From Lewinellaceae bacterium (GTDB taxonomy: Bacteria; Bacteroidota; Bacteroidia; Chitinophagales; Saprospiraceae), in the NCBI GenBank assembly GCA_020636255.1, contig JACJYE010000007.1, positions 248,001 through 312,000 on the forward strand: a DNA stretch of 64,000 nt, read 5' to 3'. Made by a program: the position numbers and the translations under genes. The notes below the pieces were generated by a model. That model saw nothing but the letters and a program-made list of their open reading frames with translations, searched no databases and was not told the origin of the DNA. Below, piece by piece: positions 25,693-34,793 of the stretch. Position 1 is the stretch's first letter. Every line of letters starts with the position of its first letter.

Positions 25693-27414
25693 ATGGCTGA
25701 TCACAATCGAACAAATTCTGACACGCACAACCACAGGCCCTCCGGGCAAGGCTTCGGCCCTGCGGCCATTCTCATGGCCGTTATGGCCCTGGCTGCCTTG
25801 ATGGCGCAAAACCTGAGCGCACTGTCGCCTGCCAAATGGGTAGGGCCGGCGGTGGCTGCTGCTTTAGCGCTGGCTTATGCTGGCGCCTTCTTCAAGCCGC
25901 TGAAGCGGAGCCTCGACACACCTTATTTTGCCACCCTCAACCTGCTGGCCATCGCTTTTGGCACTGCTCTGGGCACTTTTGTGACGCAAAACACTCCGGA
26001 TGAGGTGTTTACTCAGCAGTATGGTGCTGTGGGCAGTAGCATTCTGAGGGTACTTCAGCTGCACGACGTTTTCCACAGCTGGTGGTACGTCGGCCTGTTC
26101 GCCATGCTGGCGGCCAGCCTGGCCAAGATGAGCTTCAGGCGGGCCTTCACTAAAGATAACCTCGGGTTTCACCTGGCGCACCTCGGCCCGATACTCGTAC
26201 TGGCTGGGTTCTGGGTAGACCACTTCTACGGCTTCCGGGGCATCATACGCCTGGAGACTGGGCAGCAGTCCAACCTGGCCATGGTTTATGATGGCAGCAC
26301 GAGTAACATTATTGACAGCACCGAACTGCCTTTCAACATCCGCCTCGATACGTTCGAGTTCGAGAAGTATGCCCCCGATTACCGGATACAGGCCTGGCGA
26401 AATACTCCGGGGCCGCTCGCGCAACCCACCGCCGACAACCCGGCGCAGCTTGCCGGCAATCCGGAGATCGTAGCTTCTTTTCCGCTGGTTGAGGGCAAGA
26501 TCCGCCGTATCTACGGCACGGACGTGCGCTTCAGGCTGGTGGATTTTTATCCCAACTTTACATTCGACTACAGCTACCCTGAGGCCGCCGATACGATAGC
26601 AGCGCGCGACCCTGGTGTGTTGATGACGTTAAAAACGCCCTTCGGTGATGCCGACCTGCAGTTGCTGTCGAACCGCCCCGGCAGAAATATTATCGCAGAC
26701 GTGGAGCACCTGGGCGCCTGGCTGGAATTTTACTGGGAAGCACCCGAAGCGCTCCGGCAGGCCCTCAGCGGCCAGCCTGATCCGGAATGGGCTGGGACGA
26801 ACCGGGTTATCCTGGTAGGGGCGGAACAAAAGATCTATAACCTTACCAGTGGGGAACTCAGCCAGAAACCTCTCGAGGCCGGCGCCTTTTATACCTTTCC
26901 GGGCAAGGAGGATATAGGCTTTGCAGTGCGCTACCTTTTCCCCGACGCTGCTTACCTGCAGTCGATGCCCGCCACCGACGGCGACGAGCTGCTGAACCCC
27001 GTTGCGAAGGTAGAAGTGTGGAATAAAAAAGAGCCGGGATCTCAGGAAGCTTACCTTTACCCGGGTAATGGGTCGAAGGCGGGCACTTTTATGATACCGG
27101 GCCTGCCCTACTTCCTGGCACTGGAATCCTTTAAAGACAAGGAGACCAAATACTGGAAGAGCACCTTGTCAGCATTGGGGCCTGATGGCGTAGTGTTAAA
27201 AAATAAAGAGGTTAAGGTCAACGAGCCCATGCTTGTCAGCGGCTACCGCTTTTATCAGTCGGGCTACGACCCCAACAACCCCAATTATTCCGGCATCGGG
27301 GTCAGCCATGAACCGGGCTTGCCCGTCATCTATTTCGGTTTTGCAATGCTCGTACTCGGCTGTGCCCTCCTGTTTTACGGGCGGTACAGAAAGCCGGTAC
27401 CCCATGCGGCCTGA
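25693..27414 (+). CDS. resB: Cytochrome c biogenesis protein ResB/Ccs1 family
   Basis: 573 aa. Transmembrane segments occur near residues 20-45, 50-70, 80-100, about 140-165 and at the C-terminus (YFGFAMLVLGCALLFYGRY). A large periplasmic domain (about 190-540) lies between them. His residues in LHDVFHSWWYVG and FHLAHLGPILVLAGF fit haem handling by ResB. With the CcsA gene 70 nt downstream it forms the System II machine that attaches haem to periplasmic cytochromes c. Many Bacteroidota carry one fused CcsBA; here the halves are separate. Start 25693 is chosen; 25603 is an alternative. Confidence 0.85.
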   Translation: MADHNRTNSDTHNHRPSGQGFGPAAILMAVMALAALMAQNLSALSPAKWVGPAVAAALALAYAGAFFKPLKRSLDTPYFATLNLLAIAFGTALGTFVTQNTPDEVFTQQYGAVGSSILRVLQLHDVFHSWWYVGLFAMLAASLAKMSFRRAFTKDNLGFHLAHLGPILVLAGFWVDHFYGFRGIIRLETGQQSNLAMVYDGSTSNIIDSTELPFNIRLDTFEFEKYAPDYRIQAWRNTPGPLAQPTADNPAQLAGNPEIVASFPLVEGKIRRIYGTDVRFRLVDFYPNFTFDYSYPEAADTIAARDPGVLMTLKTPFGDADLQLLSNRPGRNIIADVEHLGAWLEFYWEAPEALRQALSGQPDPEWAGTNRVILVGAEQKIYNLTSGELSQKPLEAGAFYTFPGKEDIGFAVRYLFPDAAYLQSMPATDGDELLNPVAKVEVWNKKEPGSQEAYLYPGNGSKAGTFMIPGLPYFLALESFKDKETKYWKSTLSALGPDGVVLKNKEVKVNEPMLVSGYRFYQSGYDPNNPNYSGIGVSHEPGLPVIYFGFAMLVLGCALLFYGRYRKPVPHAA

Positions 27415-27484
27415 AGGCGGCAGATATATGAAATGACATCAGAAGAAATAACCAAGGCCTGAGAATTTTCCAAAAACAAAAGCC

Positions 27485-28324
27485 ATGCTCGAAAGCTTCT
27501 ATTACTCATCCAGCCTGTTCAAGCTCACCTTGATACTTTATATAGTTGCCCTGTTTGGTTATGGGGTGGGCGTTTTCCGCAAAGGCAGGGCCTGGGGCGC
27601 CATTCCCTACGCTTTATTCGCTATCGCCTTCCTGTCGGGTACAGCACTGATCACCAGCCGCTGGATCGAGGCCGGCAGGCCGCCCTTTAAAAGCTTCTAC
27701 GAATCACTGGCCTTTGCCAGCTGGACGATCTCGCTGGTGAGCCTGGTGGCCGAGAAACGGTTTAAGATCAGGCTGGTCGGGCTGATGTCTTCCCTGGGTG
27801 TCGTGATCATTCTGCTATTTGCGCTTACCAAAAGGGATGTGGAAGTGATCGCGTTGCCGCCGGCTTTGCAGACCTGGATGTTCATCCCCCACGTCATTTC
27901 CTATTTTCTGGCCTATGGTGCGCTGTTTGTCGCCGGCCTGACGGCGGCGTTGTTCCTCTTTTTCCCCGGCGGGCTGGCTTCCCACCATACGCTAGGCCAG
28001 CAGGCGCGCATAGATTTTAGTGCTGTGACCTATCAGATCACCAAATTCGGGTTTTTGTTCCTCACCGCCGGCCTGCTGCTGGGCGCCTGGTGGGGACAGA
28101 GCGCATGGTCGAACTACTGGGGCTGGGACCCCAAAGAGAACTGGGCCCTGATCACCTGGCTGATCTTCGCAGCCTACCTCCACTTCCGCAACCTCGCACA
28201 CTGGAGTGAGCGGCGGCTGGCCTGGGCCGTCATTATCGGCGTGGCCGCCATTGTTTTTACCTACCTCGGCATGAGCTATCTGCCTACCGCAGCTGAAAGC
28301 CTGCACGTATACTCAAATAGCTAA
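27485..28324 (+). CDS. ccsA: Cytochrome c biogenesis protein CcsA/ResC
   Basis: 279 aa with about eight transmembrane helices. The Trp-rich haem-binding motif is WWGQSAWSNYWGWDPKENWA, and His residues flank it (MFIPHVISYFLAYG before; AAYLHFRNLAHW after). It exports haem to the periplasm and ligates it with ResB. The C-terminus (FTYLGMSYLPTAAESLHVYS) is typical. Its stop codon lies in repeat R1 copy C. Confidence 0.92.
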   Translation: MLESFYYSSSLFKLTLILYIVALFGYGVGVFRKGRAWGAIPYALFAIAFLSGTALITSRWIEAGRPPFKSFYESLAFASWTISLVSLVAEKRFKIRLVGLMSSLGVVIILLFALTKRDVEVIALPPALQTWMFIPHVISYFLAYGALFVAGLTAALFLFFPGGLASHHTLGQQARIDFSAVTYQITKFGFLFLTAGLLLGAWWGQSAWSNYWGWDPKENWALITWLIFAAYLHFRNLAHWSERRLAWAVIIGVAAIVFTYLGMSYLPTAAESLHVYSNS

Positions 28325-28360
28325 TGGAGAACTTAGTGCCTGGTTTTTGAACACTGCTTA
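28322..28360 (+). repeat. Dispersed repeat R1, copy C
   Basis: TAATGGAGAACTTAGTGCCT then GGTTTTTGAACACTGCTTA matches the right two thirds of copy B. It fills the whole gap between the convergent ccsA and FG-GAP genes and provides both stop-codon contexts. Confidence 0.65.
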
Positions 28361-30106
28361 GGGCTGCAGGAAGACGGGTTTGACACCCAGCCTTTTTTGC
28401 CCGCTGTTTAAGCATATCCAATACAGGCCACCTGGTAAATTGTTCAGTGGTATCCGGACTTGCCGCGCCCCGGCGGGTAGTCGTTGCTCCGGCAACAGCG
28501 TTGTCGTTTTACCCGCCGCATCGGTAATGCTGGCCGTGACTGCCATAGTTTCCGGCAGGGAGAAAAAGAGCCATATCTGCTGCGCTGCGGGGTTGGGGTA
28601 GATGTGCAGTCCAATGTCTGCCTGCCCCGGGGCTACCGTGCCGGTAGGCAGCGGCTCAGCGAGCAGGCCATCGCGGGTATTGTTGCCTTTGTAGGTGCTC
28701 CAGAGCACGCGTTCCGGGCTGTATGGCACATTGAGGTTGTAAGCGTTGAGGAAAACCGTATCGGGGGCAGCGCCGAAGTTGAGGGTGTACGTCAGGGCTA
28801 CCAGGTCCATCAGGCTGTCGCCGTTCACATCGCTCAGGGCGGCGCCATTGAGGTAGGTCAGGCCGCGCGGCTGCAGCGGAAACCCATCGACAGGAGTGCC
28901 GTCCAGCTCATAGGCATGCAAAAAGCCGGGGCCGCTGCCCACGAAAAGGGTGGAACCGAACAGGATCTCAAACTGCCCGTCGTCATCTATATCAGCTACG
29001 CTGATGATACCTTCACAGCCGCCCATCTTGTTGATGGGGAAGCCGTCGCGGATATTGCCGTCGGCATCCCAGGCGAAGAGCATATCGCCGGCTTCGGCGC
29101 CGAGGGTGCGCCCCATAAAGATCCAGGGCTCGCCGTCGATCTCCACCACCGTAGGCGTGCTGTAGGTGGGGCCGTTGCCCGGCGTGGGGATGGGCCAGCC
29201 GGGGCGGCTGTTACCGTCGGGGCCGAACACGTAATACTCCGGGGCGTCACCATGGGATGCCCCTACGACTTCCAGTTGGTTGGCCTGGCTGAAGCGGGGC
29301 AGCACGGGCGACTGATAACTGTATTTCTGCGCCGGGCCCGTCGTAATGGGAAAACCGGGTTTCGGCTGCCCGTCCAGCCCAAAGATATAACGGCTGTTGA
29401 CGGAATGGATGACGATATCCTTCTTGCCGTCGCCATCTACATCGCCGATAGAAGGCGTCACGGCCGGCGTACCGTCAAGGGCCACCGGCCAGTTGGCGCT
29501 GAACGGCGTGCCATCGCCTTTCAGGATGTGGACGTAACCGATGGGGAAATCGCGTTCCGATACGATAATCTCCAAAGCGCTGTCGCCGTCCATATCGGAC
29601 AGTGCAGGGGCGGAAAGCACCCAGTTGTCGTTGAGGCTGACAGGCCAGCCGGCCACGTCGCTGCCGTCCTGCTCAAAAGCGTATAATTTAGGCTGCACCT
29701 GTACGCCTCCCGTGGCCAGTACGACTTCCACCAGCCCGTCGCCATCGATGTCGCCAACGGAAGGAGGGTAAATAGCCACGGCCGTCAGGGCCCTCTCCCA
29801 CAACAGGCCGTTGTAGGTATAAACGAAGATCTTGTCGTTGGTTGCCCACAGTATGTCATCGACGCCGTCTCCGTCGAGGTCATAGAGCGCGACATTGCGC
29901 AGGTTCTTGAAATTGGGGTTAGCCGGGTAAGCCTTTGGAAAACCGGGCAACTGCTCAAAACTGTCGTCCCGTAACTCCAGGCTTTCCATACCCGGTATTT
30001 CATGGGCGGTGATATGGTAATTTTCGTCTATTTCAGCACGCATAAGCTGTGGAAAAACCTGGCCAGCTGCCAGCGCAAAAAAGGGAATGAGTAGCCATCG
30101 CTTCAT
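28358..30106 (-). CDS. T9SS-exported FG-GAP/VCBS repeat protein
   Basis: 582 aa. A signal peptide (MKRWLLIPFFALAAGQVFPQ) is followed by at least six FG-GAP/VCBS-type beta-propeller repeats with calcium-loop motifs such as DLDGDGVDDI, DIDGDGLVEV, DMDGDSALEI, DVDGDGKKDI and DIDDDGQFEI. The C-terminal T9SS type A sorting domain is LHIYPNPAAQQIWLFFSL through the Gly-Leu-Tyr-Trp tail. Secreted or cell-surface integrin-like propeller; ligand unknown. Start ATG 30106 gives the signal peptide. Confidence 0.85.
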   Translation of the reverse strand: MKRWLLIPFFALAAGQVFPQLMRAEIDENYHITAHEIPGMESLELRDDSFEQLPGFPKAYPANPNFKNLRNVALYDLDGDGVDDILWATNDKIFVYTYNGLLWERALTAVAIYPPSVGDIDGDGLVEVVLATGGVQVQPKLYAFEQDGSDVAGWPVSLNDNWVLSAPALSDMDGDSALEIIVSERDFPIGYVHILKGDGTPFSANWPVALDGTPAVTPSIGDVDGDGKKDIVIHSVNSRYIFGLDGQPKPGFPITTGPAQKYSYQSPVLPRFSQANQLEVVGASHGDAPEYYVFGPDGNSRPGWPIPTPGNGPTYSTPTVVEIDGEPWIFMGRTLGAEAGDMLFAWDADGNIRDGFPINKMGGCEGIISVADIDDDGQFEILFGSTLFVGSGPGFLHAYELDGTPVDGFPLQPRGLTYLNGAALSDVNGDSLMDLVALTYTLNFGAAPDTVFLNAYNLNVPYSPERVLWSTYKGNNTRDGLLAEPLPTGTVAPGQADIGLHIYPNPAAQQIWLFFSLPETMAVTASITDAAGKTTTLLPEQRLPAGARQVRIPLNNLPGGLYWICLNSGQKRLGVKPVFLQP

Positions 30107-30222
30107 CGGGATCGGTTTTTGATGGGAAAAGATACGGGATTTTGGGGCATGTCGCATGTTTACATGCCTACATGTCTGGGGTACTCTGTAAAGGGTTGTA
30201 TACGGAGGTTCACAGGCCAGTC

Positions 30223-30310
30223 TCCCGCGTCACCCCGTCCCGCGTCACCCCATCACCCCATCACCCGTCTCACGTCACCCTGTCCCCATGCCCTATGCTC
30301 TCCCGACTCG
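30223..30310. repeat. GC-rich short tandem repeat (CACCCCATCACCCC type)
   Basis: Repeated units of the form CGTCACCCC, CATCACCCC and CGTCACCC run for about 70 nt and end CCATGCCCTATGC, matching 13133-13175. No coding meaning is evident. Confidence 0.55.
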
Positions 30311-30360
30311 GCCCACCGGGCCTTTCCGGGATGAAAAACTGCGGGGCACTTTTTCATATA

Positions 30361-31185
30361 CTACAGGCAGATCGCGTTAATACCGAGCACGTACTTTTCG
30401 ACTACGCCGACCTCGCGGGCCGTTTCGGCGCCTTTGAAGCCCTGGATCATCTCATCTTTGAGTTTTTCGCGGGCCAGTTGGGTCAGGGGGAGGGCGATGG
30501 GGAGGTAAGACCAGTGCCATTTTTCTTCGTTGTAGCCGTAGGGGCGAGCTTCGCCCTTGGGGCTATAGGGCTGGCAGAAGCCGAAGCCGGGGGCGTTAGC
30601 CACGAGCCATTGGTAGGTTTTTAGCCCCTGGCCCGTTTCGAAGTGCTCGTTGTTGAGGGCGTTGAGGTCCATATCGGTGCCCCAGTGGTGGCGGGAAGAG
30701 CCGGGCATGGAGCTGTATTCCAGTATCTTGAGGGCGCGCTGGGTAGGGTTGGGGTAGGCTTCGGAGGCATTTTTACCATTTTCAATAGCCGTAGCACCCG
30801 TCCATTTGGCTTCCCAGATGCCTTTTTGGTAGTCGAAGTTGCGGGTGGCGGAGAGGATGGTGAGGGTGATGCCGTCCTTTTTGGCGGCTTCGTACATTTT
30901 CAGGAACGCATCATAGGTGTCTTTGCGCAGGTACAGCCCTGCCCTGCTGGCGTAACGGTTTTCCACCAACGTGAAATCGGGATGGCTGGCGGGGTCGAAC
31001 CTGCCCATCAGGTAATCCGTATCGAATGCCTGGGTATCGGCGGGCAATGCACTGGCCAGCCTGGCCGGGGGCTCGTTGTCCTGTGGTTGTTTTGCCCCAG
31101 GGCCTGCCGGCTGGCAGGCGATGAGGAGCGACAGGAACAGAGCGGAGTAAAATGCTGAGGCTGTAATGCGAAAGGTGGTGAACAT
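30361..31185 (-). CDS. M15-family D-Ala-D-Ala carboxypeptidase-like lipoprotein
   Basis: 274 aa. An N-terminal lipobox (LSLLIAC, Cys24) anchors it in the envelope. The VanY/DacB-type zinc site is SRHHWGTDMDLNALN (HxxGxxxD) and EKWHWSYLP (the ExxWHW motif). YNEEKWHW marks the C-terminal metal His. It cleaves peptidoglycan stem peptides. It is downstream of an unknown conserved gene on the same strand. Confidence 0.87.
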   Translation of the reverse strand: MFTTFRITASAFYSALFLSLLIACQPAGPGAKQPQDNEPPARLASALPADTQAFDTDYLMGRFDPASHPDFTLVENRYASRAGLYLRKDTYDAFLKMYEAAKKDGITLTILSATRNFDYQKGIWEAKWTGATAIENGKNASEAYPNPTQRALKILEYSSMPGSSRHHWGTDMDLNALNNEHFETGQGLKTYQWLVANAPGFGFCQPYSPKGEARPYGYNEEKWHWSYLPIALPLTQLAREKLKDEMIQGFKGAETAREVGVVEKYVLGINAICL

Positions 31186-31243
31186 ATCCTTGGCTTATAG
31201 GGAATTATTGCTTTGGGGAAATCCCCAGAGGTTAAACGTTTTT

Positions 31244-32665
31244 TCAGTAATCAAATTCCATCTGTTCGGCTGGAAAACCGAAGAGGTATTGCTCTTTGAT
31301 GAGGCTGGCCACCTGGCTCGACACCATGCTTTCCCAGCCTGGCTCGCCGTTTTGCAACATGTGCAGGACCTCTTTGGAGAAGATGTGCAGCAAGTTGGGG
31401 TTGAACTCCTGTACGTCTACGAGCTGGCGGTTGTCCAGCAGGTGCCGGTACAGGAATTTTACCCCTTCCGGGATGGGGGCATTCTGAGCGTTGATGAGCT
31501 CGCCGCTGCCTTCCTGCAGGGCAGGATAGATGAAGAACCGGATGTTACGGGTGAAGAGCTCGCCGAAGGCGGCCAGCAGGCGCCCGTCCATATTCTGGTA
31601 GTATTTCTCGTCGATGAGGCCCAGCAATTCGCGGACACCGAGCACGATGCCCAGCTGCTCTACCTTGTAGTCCGCCAGATAGGCGATCATTTTCTGGTAC
31701 TGCTGGCAATCGGAAATGACAACCGTATGCCCCAGGGTATTGAGCAACTCGGCGCGGTCGAGGAAATCCTGTTCGTCGAGTTCGCCGGCGGCGCACAGGT
31801 TGTCCATGGTGATCTCCGTCAGCAGGTAGGTATTGCGGGGGTCGACTTCCTGTTCGTTGCGGAACTGCTGGTAGCTGGCCTTGATCATGTCGAGGTTGAC
31901 CAGCGTAGCAGGGCGGAAGCTGCCGCGCACCAGCATGACGTGTTTTCTGTACAGGAATTCAGAAGCGTGCAGGTTCTGCCGGTTGGGCCCGAATATGGCT
32001 ACATCGCTGAGTTTGTTTTTTACGACCCAGAGGCTGAGCAGGCGGTTGTCGAGCTGTTCGAAATCGGGGCCCGTAAGACGCACCATATCGACCTTGACAC
32101 GGCCGCGCAGGCCGTCCATCAGCGATTGAAGCATAGCTTCCGGTTCCTTGTTGTACCGGTAACAGGCGTATATGAGGTTGACGCCCAGTATCCCTATGGC
32201 CTGTTGCTGCAGGTGGTTGTCGTTGTCGAGCATACGCACGTGCAGCACCAGGTCGTTGGGCGCGCCGTTGGGCTGTAGCTGGAAGCGGATACCCAGCCAG
32301 CCGTTGCCCCTGATGGTACGCTGATAGTTGATGGCCGCCACGGTATCGGCAAAAACGAAAAAATTGGTGTCCGGCCGTTCGTTGGCCAGGCGCGACTCCA
32401 TCAGGCTGTATTCGTGGTCGAGCATTTTATAGAGCCGGGGTTCGCAGACATAACGCCCGCTGGGCTCCGGCCCGTAGATCTGGTCTGAATAGGTCTTGTC
32501 GTAGGCCGACATCGTTTTGGCGATGGTACCGGCTGCCGCCCCCGCCTGAAAAAAATAGCGGGCGACCTCCTGCCCGGCGCCGATCTCGGCAAAGGTGCCA
32601 TAGATGTGGGGGTCGAGGTTTATCTCGAGCGCTTTCTGGTCGGTTTCGAGAAGCTGGCGGGACAT
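31244..32665 (-). CDS. Conserved protein of unknown function, 473 aa
   Basis: Soluble protein beginning MSRQLLETDQKALEINLDPH, with a Gly/Ala-rich region (IGAGQEVARYFFQAGAAAGT). This family is found widely in bacteria and is sometimes named nicotinate-nucleotide adenylyltransferase in databases (recalled, not checked), but I see no GxFxPxHxGH or SxxxxR nucleotidyl-transfer motif. Start 32665 is chosen over the longer frame to 32689. It lies 37 nt downstream of a coiled-coil lipoprotein gene and 58 nt before the M15 peptidase; all are on the minus strand. Confidence 0.72.
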   Translation of the reverse strand: MSRQLLETDQKALEINLDPHIYGTFAEIGAGQEVARYFFQAGAAAGTIAKTMSAYDKTYSDQIYGPEPSGRYVCEPRLYKMLDHEYSLMESRLANERPDTNFFVFADTVAAINYQRTIRGNGWLGIRFQLQPNGAPNDLVLHVRMLDNDNHLQQQAIGILGVNLIYACYRYNKEPEAMLQSLMDGLRGRVKVDMVRLTGPDFEQLDNRLLSLWVVKNKLSDVAIFGPNRQNLHASEFLYRKHVMLVRGSFRPATLVNLDMIKASYQQFRNEQEVDPRNTYLLTEITMDNLCAAGELDEQDFLDRAELLNTLGHTVVISDCQQYQKMIAYLADYKVEQLGIVLGVRELLGLIDEKYYQNMDGRLLAAFGELFTRNIRFFIYPALQEGSGELINAQNAPIPEGVKFLYRHLLDNRQLVDVQEFNPNLLHIFSKEVLHMLQNGEPGWESMVSSQVASLIKEQYLFGFPAEQMEFDY

Positions 32666-32702
32666 ACAGACGCGGGTTATTTGGGGCAAAAGTAGGGAAA
32701 AG

Positions 32703-33173
32703 TTATTGATGCTTCTTGGCCATGCCCGTTTGTTCGTCCATCATCTGGTTGAACTCGTCGTTCATGCCCTGATACTGCTGCTCGATGGTTTTCAGCTCGT
32801 GGAGCATGTACTGGTGGTCGGCCCTGATGCTGTCCTGAGGGTAGTCTTTGACCGTATGGCGGGCTTCCAGCCCGTCGAGCTGTTTGAGGATGTCGGGGTG
32901 TTGGGCGCGGAAGGCTTCGTGGTTGAGCAGCAGGCCGTCATGCATTTCATTGATGGCCGTGTGCAGGGAGTCGTCCGAGCCGCCGGCGCGTTCCTCATGG
33001 TATTTGCGGGCCTGCTGGTATTCCTGCAGCCGGCTTTCGTATTGCTCGTGGAGCTGCTGGACATTGGCCTTGTGGATGTCGTATTCCTCCACCATTTTCT
33101 GGTGTTCGGCTTCGAAGCCGCCGCCGCAGGCCATCAGGGTGGATAAGGCAGTAAGTACGAGAATTCGCTTCAT
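32703..33173 (-). CDS. Small coiled-coil lipoprotein
   Basis: 156 aa. The signal peptide with lipobox LSTLMAC (Cys16) is followed by GGG and then almost entirely charged coiled coil (EAEHQKMVEEYDIHKANVQQ; LKTIEQQYQGMNDEFNQMMD). Likely a periplasmic spacer or scaffold; function unknown. It probably forms an operon with the next two minus-strand genes. Confidence 0.72.
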   Translation of the reverse strand: MKRILVLTALSTLMACGGGFEAEHQKMVEEYDIHKANVQQLHEQYESRLQEYQQARKYHEERAGGSDDSLHTAINEMHDGLLLNHEAFRAQHPDILKQLDGLEARHTVKDYPQDSIRADHQYMLHELKTIEQQYQGMNDEFNQMMDEQTGMAKKHQ

Positions 33174-33355
33174 TTCAGATTGTGGTTTTGTGGCGCAAAA
33201 ATAGAGAAATAAGCGGAGGTGGAAATGTTCCGGCTCCTGAAAATCCCAAATTCCGGATCGGGCCCGTTATTGTACAGGGCGGCAGGCTTAACGCATGTTA
33301 AAATCCCGGCCCGGCCCGGCCCTGATGTTATCATTTCGTTAGGGAGGGAAGGCAG

Positions 33356-33388
33356 TTGGGCAAAGTGCCTGTACTTTTGGTACCTTTG
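33356..33388 (+). promoter_or_regulatory. Bacteroidota promoter for the APC permease gene
   Basis: TTG at 33356-33358, a 22-nt spacer and TACCTTTG at 33381-33388 match the TTTG / TAnnTTTG promoter. The ATG follows 22 nt after the -7 element. Confidence 0.45.
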
Positions 33389-33410
33389 AATTCCTGAAGA
33401 AAACAAATTC

Positions 33411-34724
33411 ATGCAGCAGGCTTCCGGCAGGAAAATAGGGTGGGTGAGCGCGGCAGCGATCGTGGTGGCCAATATGGTAGGCACGGGCGTTTTTACGACC
33501 CTGGGCCTGCAATTGGAATCCCTGCGCAGCACCTGGTCGATCCTGTTGTTGTGGCTGATGGGCGGCGTGTTCTCGCTCTTCGGCGCCTTCAGTTATGCCG
33601 AGTTAGGCACCAAGTTGCCCCGGTCGGGAGGCGAGTACCATTTTTTGTCCCGCATTTACCATCCCTTTGTCGGGTACCTTTCCGGCTGGGTGTCCCTGAC
33701 CATAGGGTTCGCTGCTTCCGTCACCCTGGCCGCGCTCGCCATGGGCGCTTATATGAGTAAATTTCTGGCAGTTTCACCTCAGCTCATCGCCGTATCTACC
33801 GTTATCGTGATCTCTCTGGTACATTCTGTCAACATCCGGCAGAGCAGCCACTTTCAAAATACATTCACGGCCCTGAAGCTGCTATTGATCGTGTTTTTCA
33901 TTCTGGCCTGCTTCCTGATGGCGCCCAACGGGCAGCCGCTGGAGGAATCTGCTGCCTGGCATTCGGAGCTCGGCAAACCGGCCTTTGCCGTTGCCCTGGT
34001 GTACGTCATCTACGCTTTTTCAGGCTGGAACGCAGCAGCTTATATCGTGGAAGAGATCGAAGACCCCGCCCGCAACCTGCCCCGCGCGCTGATCGGAGGC
34101 ACGCTGACGGTGGGCATCCTTTACGTGTTGCTTCAACTGGCCTTCCTGCAACAGGCTACCGTCGATCAGCTACAGGGAAAGCTGGAAGTGGGGCAGATCG
34201 TAGCCGAAGTGATGTTCGGCACTACCGGCGGGCGGCTCATCAGCTTTTTTATTGCCTTGTTCCTGGTGTCGAGCATCAGCGCTATGATCTGGGTAGGCCC
34301 CCGCGTCGTGCGGGCCATGGCCAATGATTATGCGATATGGCGCTTTCTGGCTCAGGATAACCGCAGCGGCATCCCGGTGCGGGCGGTATGGCTGCAGGCG
34401 GCCATCAGCATCATGATGATCCTGATCAGTACCTTTAAAGAAGTGTTCTTTTACAGCGGCTTCGTCCTGCAGCTCGTCACCACGGCCGCAGTGGCGGGCC
34501 TGTTCGTGATGCGGTGGAAAAACGGGCACAAAGGGTATTCCAGCCCTGGTTATCCCTGGGTTCAGCTTGTCTTTCTGGCCTTCAGCTTCTGGATGCTGGG
34601 CGTCCTTTTATACGATAAACCTAAGGAAAGCCTGTGGGGCCTGGCCAACCTGGGGCTGGGCGCTATCTCTTACTGGCTGAGCAAGGATTACCTTTCAGCA
34701 GGCCACCCAAATGGCAAAAAGTGA
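33411..34724 (+). CDS. APC-superfamily amino acid permease
   Basis: 437 aa with about 12 transmembrane helices. The first helix carries the family substrate-binding turn (AAAIVVANMVGTGVFTTLG); helix 3 region is SYAELGTKLPRSGGEYHFLS and helix 6 region FSGWNAAAYIVEEIEDPARN, both typical of the APA/LAT branch. It imports or exchanges amino acids; the substrate is not determined. No transport partners or regulator are adjacent. Confidence 0.88.
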   Translation: MQQASGRKIGWVSAAAIVVANMVGTGVFTTLGLQLESLRSTWSILLLWLMGGVFSLFGAFSYAELGTKLPRSGGEYHFLSRIYHPFVGYLSGWVSLTIGFAASVTLAALAMGAYMSKFLAVSPQLIAVSTVIVISLVHSVNIRQSSHFQNTFTALKLLLIVFFILACFLMAPNGQPLEESAAWHSELGKPAFAVALVYVIYAFSGWNAAAYIVEEIEDPARNLPRALIGGTLTVGILYVLLQLAFLQQATVDQLQGKLEVGQIVAEVMFGTTGGRLISFFIALFLVSSISAMIWVGPRVVRAMANDYAIWRFLAQDNRSGIPVRAVWLQAAISIMMILISTFKEVFFYSGFVLQLVTTAAVAGLFVMRWKNGHKGYSSPGYPWVQLVFLAFSFWMLGVLLYDKPKESLWGLANLGLGAISYWLSKDYLSAGHPNGKK

Positions 34725-34793
34725 GGCGCGCTAAGCAGCGATTCCTGCGGAATGCTAATCTGTCATAAAAGCTCCTGACAAAACTGCTCTGGT

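Noticed and set aside
31244..32665. Nicotinate-nucleotide adenylyltransferase
   Set aside because: The nucleotidyl-transfer signature motifs are absent, so the name seen for some relatives is not supported by this sequence.
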